This document shows positions 1-8,294 of a stretch of 11,003 nt of DNA, piece after piece. Made by a program: the position numbers and the translations under genes. The notes beneath the pieces were generated by a model. That model made no database searches and was not told the origin of the DNA. It saw only the letters and a list, made by a program, of their open reading frames with translations. This DNA is from an uncultured Collinsella sp. (GTDB taxonomy: Bacteria > Actinomycetota > Coriobacteriia > Coriobacteriales > Coriobacteriaceae), in assembly GCA_934654795.1 (NCBI GenBank), contig CAKUGT010000037.1, positions 1 to 11,003 of the forward strand, written 5' to 3'. How positions within the stretch are numbered: the stretch's first letter is position 1; every line of letters starts with the position of its first letter.

Positions 1-732
1 CGTCAGATGTCGCTGACGCTGCATCGTCCGCCCGGACGCGAGGCCTATCCTGGCGACATCTTCTACCTGCACTCTCGTCTGCTCGAGCGTGCCGTCAAGA
101 TGTCCAAGAAGAACGGTTACGGCTCCATGACGGCACTGCCGATCATCGAGACCCAGGACGGCGACGTCTCGGCCTACATTCCGACCAACGTCATTTCCAT
201 TACCGATGGTCAGATCTACCTGCAGTCCGAGCTCTTCTTCCAAGGTCAGCGCCCGGCAGTCGACGTGGGTATCTCCGTGTCCCGCGTCGGTGGCGATGCG
301 CAGACCAAGGCCATGAAGCAGGTCGCCGGCAACCTCCGTCTGGACCTCGCTTCGTACCAGGAGCTCGCCGGCTTTACGCAGTTCGGCTCCGACCTCGACG
401 AGGCTACTCAGAAGCAGCTGACCCATGGTGCTCGCATGACCGAGCTCCTGAAGCAGCCGCGTTACAAGCCGTTTGAGGTTGGCGAGCAGATCGTTACGCT
501 GTTCGCTGGCAACGAGGGCTTCCTGGATGACCTGGAGATCGCCGACGTGCTGCCCTTCCGTGCCGAGCTCATCGAGTACATGGACAATGGCTTTGGCTCG
601 CTGCTCGACAAGGTTCGCGCCAAGAAGATCGATGATGACACCAAGGCTGAGCTCTTGCGCGTCATCGGCGACTTCAAACAGCAGTTCATGGCCAAGCACC
701 ATTCGGATGTTTCTGGATCAGAGGAGAACTAA
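1..732 (+). CDS. atpA: ATP synthase F1 subunit alpha, 3' part (start lies upstream of the window)
   Basis: Alpha subunit of the F1 head of ATP synthase, which alternates with beta in the alpha3beta3 ring and carries non-catalytic nucleotide sites at the inner membrane face. The reading frame is open from base 1, and 243 codons are visible, somewhat under half of a normal ~510-residue alpha subunit. The nucleotide-binding P-loop must lie upstream. Family-typical blocks are present: [11 protein letters not shown] near the left edge, then [23 protein letters not shown], and GISVSRVGG. The Arg of SVSRVGG (codon 283-285) corresponds to the arginine finger that reaches into the beta catalytic site. 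The C-terminal helical domain is intact and ends at TAA 730-732. The atpG start codon follows 5 bases later, and the atpG ribosome binding site lies inside the last atpA codons, so the two are in one operon and probably translationally coupled. Confidence 0.98.
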   Translation, partial: RQMSLTLHRPPGREAYPGDIFYLHSRLLERAVKMSKKNGYGSMTALPIIETQDGDVSAYIPTNVISITDGQIYLQSELFFQGQRPAVDVGISVSRVGGDAQTKAMKQVAGNLRLDLASYQELAGFTQFGSDLDEATQKQLTHGARMTELLKQPRYKPFEVGEQIVTLFAGNEGFLDDLEIADVLPFRAELIEYMDNGFGSLLDKVRAKKIDDDTKAELLRVIGDFKQQFMAKHHSDVSGSEEN

Positions 733-737
733 GCCCC

Positions 738-3100
<2,363 letters not shown>

Positions 3101-3103
3101 GTT

Positions 3104-3496
3104 ATGCGTATCCGCATCGTGTGCCCCGTGAGCTGCGCCTATGAGGGCGACGCTGCGTTTGTGTCGATTCCGTCCACGGATGGCGAGTTTGGCGTTCTGC
3201 CTGCCCATTCCAGCGAAATCTGCACGATCGACCACGGTTACGTTCGCGTTTCCGATAAGGCCATGGGCACTGTCGACCACACGTTTGCCGTGGCCGGCGG
3301 CTATGCCCAGGTTGCGGACGATGTCGTGACCGTTCTCGCCGAGCGCGCTTGCGATTTGGCGACCGTCGATGCCGACAAGCTTAAAGCTGATATTCAAGGT
3401 TTTGAAGAGAAGCTGGGTAATTTGTCGGAGGATGATGCACGCCGCGCCTACCTCTATAATGAAATCGCATGGTGTAAGCTCAAGCTTGCCCAATAG
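3104..3496 (+). CDS. atpC: ATP synthase F1 subunit epsilon
   Basis: Epsilon subunit, which links the gamma shaft to the c-ring and can inhibit ATP hydrolysis through its C-terminal helices. It has 130 residues, a normal length. The N-terminal beta-sandwich (about residues 1-85) shows the family pattern: a VCPV start, then a STDGEFGVLPAHS turn, and later FAVAGGYAQVADDVVTVLAE. The C-terminal helical hairpin (about residues 90-130) begins DADKLKADIQGFEEKL. The sequence is less conserved than alpha or beta, as is normal for epsilon. The ATG at 3104 follows the atpD stop by 3 bases, and the ribosome binding site GGGGGAG (3088-3094) lies in the atpD 3' end. It is the last gene of the operon, directly before a strong terminator. 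Confidence 0.96.
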   Translation: MRIRIVCPVSCAYEGDAAFVSIPSTDGEFGVLPAHSSEICTIDHGYVRVSDKAMGTVDHTFAVAGGYAQVADDVVTVLAERACDLATVDADKLKADIQGFEEKLGNLSEDDARRAYLYNEIAWCKLKLAQ

Positions 3497-3532
3497 TCAA
3501 ACGATTTAGCGTTCGACCATTTGCGAACACAT

Positions 3533-3571
3533 CATGCCCGGGATGGCCCAGCCACCCCGGGCATGCTTTTT
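3533..3571 (+). terminator. Intrinsic terminator of the ATP synthase operon
   Basis: A perfect 10-bp stem (CATGCCCGGG at 3533-3542 pairs with CCCGGGCATG at 3556-3565) encloses a 13-base loop that can itself form a 3-bp stem. A run of five T follows at 3567-3571. It lies 37 bases after the atpC stop and 13 bases before the murA start codon. It should stop most atp transcripts, although some read-through into murA is possible. Confidence 0.92.
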
Positions 3572-3572
3572 G

Positions 3573-3578
3573 AAAGGG
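3573..3578 (+). promoter_or_regulatory. Ribosome binding site that fixes the TTG start of murA
   Basis: AAAGGG at 3573-3578 sits 6 bases before TTG 3585-3587. No ATG or GTG occurs in frame nearby that would give the conserved MurA N-terminus, so the TTG is taken as the true start. The site lies directly behind the T-run of the atp terminator. Confidence 0.75.
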
Positions 3579-3584
3579 TAGACC

Positions 3585-4868
3585 TTGGATATTATCCGCG
3601 TTGAGGGTGGCCACGCCATCGGAGGCTCCGTGCCCGTCTCGGGCGCCAAGAACTCCGCGCTCAAACTCATGGCGGCAACGCTTCTGGCGCCGGGCAAGAC
3701 GACGCTGCAGAACGTGCCCGATATTTCCGATGTCCACGTGATGGGCAAGGTGCTCAAGGGCATGGGCGCTACGATCGATGTTCTCGACGAGCACACGCTC
3801 GAGATTGATACCTCTCAGGTCGATTCATGGGAGGCCCCCTACGAGCTCGTTGCCAAGATGCGCGCTTCCACCGCCGTCATGGGACCCCTGCTGGGCCGCT
3901 TCCATCGCGCCAAAATTGCCATGCCGGGCGGCTGCAACCTGGGTGCTCGCAAGATCGATATGCACATTCTGGGTCTCGAGGCCCTGGGCGTTGAGTTCGA
4001 TACCGCCCACGGCTACATCAACGCTAATGCGCCCCAAGGTCTGCGCGGTACCACCGTCACGCTCGAGTTCGCCAGTGTCGGTGCGACCGAGAACCTCATT
4101 ATGGCATCCGTGCGCGCGAAGGGTACCACGGTTATCGACAATGCCGCCCGCGAGCCCGAGATTGTCGATCTCGCCAACATGCTCAACGAGATGGGCGCCA
4201 AGATTGTAGGCGCCGGTACGCCCGTCGTGACTATCGAAGGCGTGGAAGGGCTCCATCCCGTTACCCATCGCGTGGTGGGCGACCGCATCGAGGCCGGTAC
4301 CTTTATCGTTGCCGGTGCGTTGATGGCCGACGATCGCGGTGTCGATGTCACGGGCTTTTGCCCCATTCACTTGGGCATGGTGCTCAAGAAGATGGAGCTC
4401 ATGGGTATCGACTGCGAGCGCGTCGAGGATGGCGTCCATGTGAACCGTGCCGAGCGTATCAAGCCGGTCGACATCCAGACGCTTCCGTTCCCCGGCTTCC
4501 CGACGGACATGCAGGCGCAGATTATGGTACTCTCCGCCCTTGCCGATGGTAGCTCCGTTATCACCGAGAACATCTTCGAGAATCGCTTTATGTTTGCCTC
4601 TGAGCTGGTACGCATGGGTGCCGACATTCGTATCGAGAGCCATCATGCCATGATTCATGGCGTCAAGGGCTTCTCGGGTGCACAGGTTACCTCGCCCGAT
4701 CTGCGTGGCGGAGCGGCCCTCGTCGTAGCGGGCTTGATCGCCGACGGGACGACCGAGGTTTCGGCTATCCATCACATCAAGCGCGGCTACGAGCAGTTTG
4801 TCGAAAAGCTGCAGGCGCTCGGCGCGCATGTCGAGCATGCTACCGTCCCCGATCCCGTCATCTACTAA
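3585..4868 (+). CDS. murA: UDP-N-acetylglucosamine 1-carboxyvinyltransferase (MurA)
   Basis: Cytosolic enzyme of the first committed step of peptidoglycan synthesis: it transfers enolpyruvyl from phosphoenolpyruvate to UDP-N-acetylglucosamine. It has 427 residues, close to the usual ~420. The N-terminus has the substrate-binding SGAKNSALK block with Lys22 and Asn23. The catalytic loop MPGGCNLGARKIDMH carries Cys117, equivalent to Cys115 of E. coli. That residue is the target of fosfomycin, and Cys rather than Asp suggests a fosfomycin-sensitive form (an inference). The downstream TLPFPGFPTDMQAQ and FENRFMF blocks are also typical of the family. The start is TTG with a good ribosome binding site. 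An ATP synthase operon followed by murA is a recurring order in actinobacteria. The LCP gene begins 12 bases after the stop, suggesting a shared envelope transcript. No convincing murA promoter was found in the short gap after atpC. Confidence 0.97.
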   Translation: MDIIRVEGGHAIGGSVPVSGAKNSALKLMAATLLAPGKTTLQNVPDISDVHVMGKVLKGMGATIDVLDEHTLEIDTSQVDSWEAPYELVAKMRASTAVMGPLLGRFHRAKIAMPGGCNLGARKIDMHILGLEALGVEFDTAHGYINANAPQGLRGTTVTLEFASVGATENLIMASVRAKGTTVIDNAAREPEIVDLANMLNEMGAKIVGAGTPVVTIEGVEGLHPVTHRVVGDRIEAGTFIVAGALMADDRGVDVTGFCPIHLGMVLKKMELMGIDCERVEDGVHVNRAERIKPVDIQTLPFPGFPTDMQAQIMVLSALADGSSVITENIFENRFMFASELVRMGADIRIESHHAMIHGVKGFSGAQVTSPDLRGGAALVVAGLIADGTTEVSAIHHIKRGYEQFVEKLQALGAHVEHATVPDPVIY

Positions 4869-4880
4869 TACAGGTTGCCT

Positions 4881-6116
4881 ATGTTTAATAAAAAGCCCCT
4901 CGCGGATACCACCACCCGAAGACCCTCAACTGGTGCGCAGGCCAAGATCTACAGTCGCGATAACGTGGCTCGCTATTCCGAGCGAGCTCGCCAACGTCGC
5001 CGTAGCCACACGATTCGTCACGTCGCGCTCATTGTCGTGCTTGGCGTGCTGCTGAGTGCCACTACCGCTGCCGGCCTGTGGTTTGCCACCATTATGGGCA
5101 AGCTCGGCGATTCTAATGTCATTACCGACAATCTGCGTCGGGTTCTGGTTGACACCGATGAGGCAAAGGATCCGTTCTACGTGCTGCTTCTTGGCACCGA
5201 CGGCCGTCCGGGCGAGGATACGTATCGTGCCGACTCGATTATCCTGGCACGCATCGACCCCACGCAAAAGCAGGCGACGCTCATTTCCGTTCCGCGCGAC
5301 ACCAAGGTCGAGTACAAGGGCGAGACCATGAAGATCAACGCCTGCCATACCGTTGGCGGCGCCGAGGCCATGGTCGAGGCGGTCAACGAACTGTGCGGCG
5401 TTCAGATTTCCCATTATGCCGAGGTCAGCTTCGACGGAATGCAGGCGCTGATTGATTCGGTTGGCGGTATCGACATTAACGCAACCGACGATGTCGACGA
5501 CCCTGAGCACCTTGATATTAAGATCACCGCTGGTCAGCAGCATATGGATGGCGCCACCGCCCTTACCTATGCCCGTTGCCGCTACACCTATGCCGACGGC
5601 GATTACACGCGCATGCGCCACCAGCGTCAGGTGCTTGGCGCCCTTGCCAACCAGATTCTCAATAACTTCGATGCCACGAAGATTTTTGGCCTGGTTAATT
5701 CGCTGTCCGATATGCTCGTAACCGATATGAGCGTTCAGGATATCGTGGCTACGGTCAACGCCATGCGCGGTATGGATGTCGACGGTATCTACTCGGCCAA
5801 CCTGCCCTCGTACGCCGACGACAGCACCATGATCGACGGTGTGAGCTACGTCTTTGTCTACGAGGACGAGCTCAAGGAAATGATGGAGCGCGTCGATGCC
5901 GGCAAGGATCCCAAGGGTCCCAACACCATGGGTCTTTCCGACGGTTCCAGCTCTACGATCGGCGACCTGAACAACAACACGTCTGACGATTTCGCAAACG
6001 GTACCGCAACCTCATCGGTCAGCTCTGACGATTCCGATGACTCAAGCGATTCGAGCGATTCGGACTACTACGAAGAGCCCACCGGCGACGGCAACGGCTA
6101 CGAAGCCAACTACTAA
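4881..6116 (+). CDS. LCP (LytR-CpsA-Psr) family cell-wall glycopolymer ligase
   Basis: LCP proteins sit in the cytoplasmic membrane and transfer lipid-linked glycopolymers to peptidoglycan. I read 411 residues from ATG 4881, because AGG at 4872-4874 is correctly spaced for that codon; the in-frame TTG at 4875 would leave no spacing. Parts in order: a basic cytoplasmic N-terminus (residues 1-47, with RARQRRRSH), one membrane helix (about 48-70), then the extracellular LCP domain (about 98-260). Conserved LCP residues are visible: Asp107 and Arg109 in LLLGTDGR, Arg116 and Asp118 in YRADSIIL, SVPRDT with Arg139 and Asp140, Arg232/Arg234, and a TRMRHQRQVL block (243-252). The last ~60 residues form a low-complexity Ser/Asp/Asn tail. 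Two Cys residues, 155 and 172, lie in the extracellular domain. The exact polymer substrate cannot be told from sequence. It probably shares a transcript with murA. Confidence 0.93.
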   Translation: MFNKKPLADTTTRRPSTGAQAKIYSRDNVARYSERARQRRRSHTIRHVALIVVLGVLLSATTAAGLWFATIMGKLGDSNVITDNLRRVLVDTDEAKDPFYVLLLGTDGRPGEDTYRADSIILARIDPTQKQATLISVPRDTKVEYKGETMKINACHTVGGAEAMVEAVNELCGVQISHYAEVSFDGMQALIDSVGGIDINATDDVDDPEHLDIKITAGQQHMDGATALTYARCRYTYADGDYTRMRHQRQVLGALANQILNNFDATKIFGLVNSLSDMLVTDMSVQDIVATVNAMRGMDVDGIYSANLPSYADDSTMIDGVSYVFVYEDELKEMMERVDAGKDPKGPNTMGLSDGSSSTIGDLNNNTSDDFANGTATSSVSSDDSDDSSDSSDSDYYEEPTGDGNGYEANY

Positions 6117-6144
6117 GTTACGCGGTTTTACCAAACCGCGTAAC
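6117..6144 (+). repeat. Perfect 12-bp hairpin directly after the LCP stop codon
   Basis: GTTACGCGGTTT (6117-6128) and AAACCGCGTAAC (6133-6144) are exact inverted copies around a 4-base loop TACC. The left arm begins at the first base after the LCP stop. No T-run follows on either strand, so it does not look like a complete intrinsic terminator. It could protect the mRNA 3' end, assist the terminator at 6193, or bind a protein. Confidence 0.7.
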
Positions 6145-6192
6145 CGCTTGACGCTGCGCGGGCCGCATTTGGACAATCTGACGTTCAACTTC

Positions 6193-6227
6193 AAGGGCGC
6201 GACCAGAAGGTCAGCGCCCTTTCGTTT
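6193..6227 (+). terminator. Probable intrinsic terminator of the murA-LCP unit
   Basis: AAGGGCGC plus GACC (6193-6204) pair with GGTC (6209-6212) and GCGCCCTT (6214-6221), with one bulged A at 6213 and the 4-base loop AGAA. The T-rich tail TTTCGTTT follows. It is 76 bases after the LCP stop. The U-tract is interrupted by CG, so efficiency may be moderate. Confidence 0.78.
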
Positions 6228-6290
6228 CACGTCACCTTGTCTCAAATGCGACCCGCTCGCTGCCCGTCCTCAACCTGCGACGTTAGTCAT

Positions 6291-6386
6291 TGGGGACGTT
6301 CTTAAACGACTGGTCAAAGGGGACACTCTTGATGCACTTGGCACTTGGGGACGTTCCTTATGTGCCGGCAGTTTGGGACACTCCTT
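6291..6386. repeat. Four evenly spaced imperfect direct repeats (GGGACGTTC / GGGACACTC)
   Basis: Four related copies start at 6291, 6318, 6346 and 6373, a spacing of 27, 28 and 27 bases. Copies 1 and 3 read TGGGGACGTTC(C)TT; copies 2 and 4 read GGGACACTC(C)TT. The array is therefore two units of about 55 bases, each with an ACGTTC half and an ACACTC half. It lies between the end of the murA-LCP unit and the end of pepT, where the two transcripts converge. I see no good coding sequence here: the open frames across it lack conserved features. The whole non-coding stretch 6228-6436 otherwise shows nothing I recognise. Confidence 0.72.
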
Positions 6387-6428
6387 GCTTCAAGAGGCTG
6401 GCGCGCGTCAACCTGTTCTCATTGCAGC

Positions 6429-6464
6429 AAAAAAATCGCCCCGTTCTCGGTTGAGGACGGGGCG
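6429..6464 (-). terminator. Intrinsic terminator of pepT (possibly bidirectional)
   Basis: A 12-bp stem with one G-T pair (CGCCCCGTTCTC at 6437-6448 against GAGGACGGGGCG at 6453-6464) closes on the loop GGTT. Seven A at 6429-6435 give a seven-U tract on the minus strand, 29 bases beyond the pepT stop. T-rich sequence at 6466-6475 could also allow some plus-strand termination. Confidence 0.9.
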
Positions 6465-6493
6465 GTTTGTCTTTTAGGCTTGAGCGGCCAGGC

Positions 6494-7741
6494 TTATGCA
6501 AAGCGGGCGACGAGCTCCTGGAGCACGTCGGTCATCTTGACGAGCGAACTGACCGGGACGAACTCGTTGACGCCGTGGTAGCAATAGCCGCCGGTGGAAA
6601 GGTTGGGGCAGGGCAGACCGCGGAACGACAGCTGCGCGCCGTCGGTGCCGCCGCGAATCGGCAGCACTTGGGGCTCAACGCCGCAGGCAAGGTAGGCTTC
6701 CTTGGCAACATCAATGAGCTCGGGATAGTCACGAACGATCTCGGCCATATTTCGATACTGCTGCTTAATCTCGACCGTCACGCGCTCCTCACCCAGATGC
6801 TGGTTGAGCATCGAGGCGGCGGCATCAATAAGGTCGAGTTTCTGCTGGAACTTGGCGGCATCGTGATCACGGACGATATAGCGCGCCGTGGCGTGATCGA
6901 CGGTCGCAGATACACCCTCAAGGTGATAAAAGCCCTCGTAGCCTTCCGTATACTCCGGGCGCTGCACGTAGGGGAGCAACGCGTTGAAGTCGCAGAACAG
7001 ATTGCCTGCGTTGACCATACGGCCCTTGGCGTCGCCCGGGTGGATGGACTGGCCCTCAAAGCGGATGGTCGCCTCGGCGGCGTTAAAGCACTCCCACTCC
7101 AGCTCGCCGATGGGGCCGCCGTCGACCGTGTAGGCGTACTTGCAGCCAAAGGTATCGATATCCAACAGCTCGGCTCCGTGACCGATCTCCTCGTCAGGGC
7201 AGAAGCAAATGCCGAGTGCGGGATGGGGCAGAGAGGGGTCCTGAGCGATACGCGCGACAAGCGACATGATCTCGGCGACGCCTGCCTTGTCGTCCGCGCC
7301 CAGCAGCGTGGTGCCATCGCTGCAGACCAGGTCCTCACCCGCGAGGTCGTTCAGGGCGGGAAGCTTGGCGGTACTCATGGCAACGGGCTTACCGTCAACT
7401 GTGCCGCAGACCAGGTCGCCGCCTTCGTAGTGTACGATGTGCGGCTTCACGCCGGCGCCCGGTGCAACTTCGGTGGTGTCGAGATGGGCGATCAGGCCCA
7501 GGGCGGGCTTGTCCTCAGCGCCCGCACTTGCGGGGATATGCGCGCAGACATAGGCATGCTCGGTCACGTGGGCATCTTTCGCACCAAGCTCGCGCAGCTC
7601 TTCAGCCAGCACGTTGGCAAGGTCAAACTGAACGGCGCTCGAGGGTACCTGGTCGCAGTTTGCATCCTCGGACTGCGTGTTGATCTGGACGTAGCGCAAA
7701 AAGCGCTCGAGGACATCGGGGCTCGTGGTGGTGTTTTCCAT
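6494..7741 (-). CDS. pepT: Peptidase T (tripeptide aminopeptidase, M20B)
   Basis: Cytosolic dinuclear zinc aminopeptidase that removes the N-terminal residue of tripeptides. I read 415 residues from ATG 7741-7739, compared with ~408 in E. coli. That start has GGAG 8 bases upstream and puts VLERFLRYVQINTQS at the family's normal N-terminus. An in-frame ATG at 7837 would add 32 unconserved residues, has no ribosome binding site and would run across the palindrome at 7790. Metal and catalytic residues are visible: His86 and Asp88 in IAHLDT, Asp150 in LLGADDKAG, Glu184/Glu185 in PDEEIG, Asp207 in YTVDGG and His389 in YCYHGVNEF. The PIRGGTDGAQLSFRGLPCPN block is a strong family signature. The gene stands alone on the minus strand and is divergent from the metal-regulator gene. 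Confidence 0.96.
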   Translation of the reverse strand: MENTTTSPDVLERFLRYVQINTQSEDANCDQVPSSAVQFDLANVLAEELRELGAKDAHVTEHAYVCAHIPASAGAEDKPALGLIAHLDTTEVAPGAGVKPHIVHYEGGDLVCGTVDGKPVAMSTAKLPALNDLAGEDLVCSDGTTLLGADDKAGVAEIMSLVARIAQDPSLPHPALGICFCPDEEIGHGAELLDIDTFGCKYAYTVDGGPIGELEWECFNAAEATIRFEGQSIHPGDAKGRMVNAGNLFCDFNALLPYVQRPEYTEGYEGFYHLEGVSATVDHATARYIVRDHDAAKFQQKLDLIDAAASMLNQHLGEERVTVEIKQQYRNMAEIVRDYPELIDVAKEAYLACGVEPQVLPIRGGTDGAQLSFRGLPCPNLSTGGYCYHGVNEFVPVSSLVKMTDVLQELVARFA

Positions 7742-7749
7742 AAAGACCG

Positions 7750-7753
7750 CTCC
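7750..7753 (-). promoter_or_regulatory. Ribosome binding site that decides the pepT start
   Basis: On the minus strand this reads GGAG, 8 bases before the ATG at 7741. The upstream in-frame ATG at 7837 has nothing comparable, so the shorter 415-residue protein is preferred. Confidence 0.8.
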
Positions 7754-7789
7754 AATCTTGGTCGTCGTGTGCAACAAGAACTCTAGCAC

Positions 7790-7807
7790 GGTATGCCACG
7801 GCATACC
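7790..7807. promoter_or_regulatory. Perfect 18-bp palindrome, candidate operator in a divergent promoter region
   Basis: GGTATGCC (7790-7797), a 2-base centre AC, and GGCATACC (7800-7807) form an exact inverted repeat. The tetramer CACG also recurs at 7787, 7797 and 7807, exactly 10 bases apart, so the same side of the helix is presented three times. The site lies between the pepT and metal-regulator starts and covers the expected -35 position of the plus-strand promoter with TAGAAT at 7825. No T-run follows, so it is more likely a protein-binding site than a terminator. The adjacent DtxR/MntR-type regulator is the obvious candidate binder (an inference). Confidence 0.65.
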
Positions 7808-7824
7808 ACGACGCTTGGATGGGG

Positions 7825-7830
7825 TAGAAT
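7825..7830 (+). promoter_or_regulatory. Probable -10 element for the metal-regulator operon
   Basis: TAGAAT matches the -10 consensus at five of six positions and lies 31 bases before the chosen start codon at 7862. The -35 region at 17-base spacing (7802-7807) is poor and falls inside the palindrome, which suits a regulated promoter. On the minus strand, TGCTAGAGT (-10 at 7785-7780) is a weaker candidate for pepT. Confidence 0.45.
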
Positions 7831-7861
7831 CAGCCATTGAATGCAGAAGGGACGGAAGATC

Positions 7862-8284
7862 ATGGATACGACAAATAGCTCGCGCGAACTACATCTGACG
7901 GTGGCGAACGAAGACTACTTGGAGTGCATGGTTCGCATTGAAAGCGAAGAGGGGGAAACCAACGGCGTGCGATCGGTCGACATCGCGCAGCGCCTTGGCG
8001 TCTCCAAGGCATCGGTCAATAAAGCGGTTTCGGCGCTCAAGGCATCCGAGCTTGTCGAGCAATCGCACTACGGCAAGGTAGTTCTGACCGATCGCGGCCG
8101 CGAGGTTGGCACGGCTATCTGGTACCGTCATCGCCTCGTCCGCACGTTTTTGGTTCAGGAGCTTGGTGTCGAATTTGAGCGAGCCGATTCCGAGGCCTGC
8201 ATGATGGAGCATGCGCTATCCGAGGACACGATGAACCGCTGGCTCGCCTATCTCGAAAAGCAGGGAATCAGCGTCGAGGAATAG
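7862..8284 (+). CDS. DtxR/MntR-family metal-dependent transcriptional regulator (short form)
   Basis: A likely DNA-binding repressor that senses a divalent metal such as Mn, Fe or Zn. I read 140 residues from ATG 7862, which has AAGGGA at 7847-7852 upstream; the in-frame ATG at 7841 has no ribosome binding site. The winged helix-turn-helix spans about residues 36-76 (VRSVDIAQRLGVSKASVNKA, then a wing around YGKVVLT). The metal-binding dimerisation domain follows. By alignment from memory the likely ligands are Asp18 and Glu21 (EDYLE, as in MntR), His90 (YRHRL), Cys113, Glu116 and His117 (EACMMEH). The mix is MntR-like at the N-terminus and DtxR-like at the Cys. It lacks the C-terminal SH3-like domain of DtxR/IdeR. 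The metal cannot be settled from sequence. The methyltransferase gene begins 10 bases downstream, so the two are almost certainly co-transcribed. Confidence 0.9.
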   Translation: MDTTNSSRELHLTVANEDYLECMVRIESEEGETNGVRSVDIAQRLGVSKASVNKAVSALKASELVEQSHYGKVVLTDRGREVGTAIWYRHRLVRTFLVQELGVEFERADSEACMMEHALSEDTMNRWLAYLEKQGISVEE

Positions 8285-8294
8285 CGGGATATAT

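Noticed and set aside
3825..4838. A 337-codon minus-strand frame opposite murA
   Set aside because: Shadow of murA, which is complete and conserved throughout.
6148..6177. A promoter-like pair, TTGACG and GACAAT 18 bases apart
   Set aside because: It would transcribe straight into the hairpin terminator at 6193 and no gene follows, so a chance match is more likely.
6037..6477. A plus-strand frame running from the LCP 3' end across the repeat region
   Set aside because: It overlaps the LCP coding end in another frame, crosses two hairpins and the repeat array, and has no conserved features.
6467..7786. A 439-codon open frame on the plus strand opposite pepT
   Set aside because: pepT on the minus strand has a complete set of catalytic motifs, a ribosome binding site and a terminator; the plus-strand frame shows no family features.
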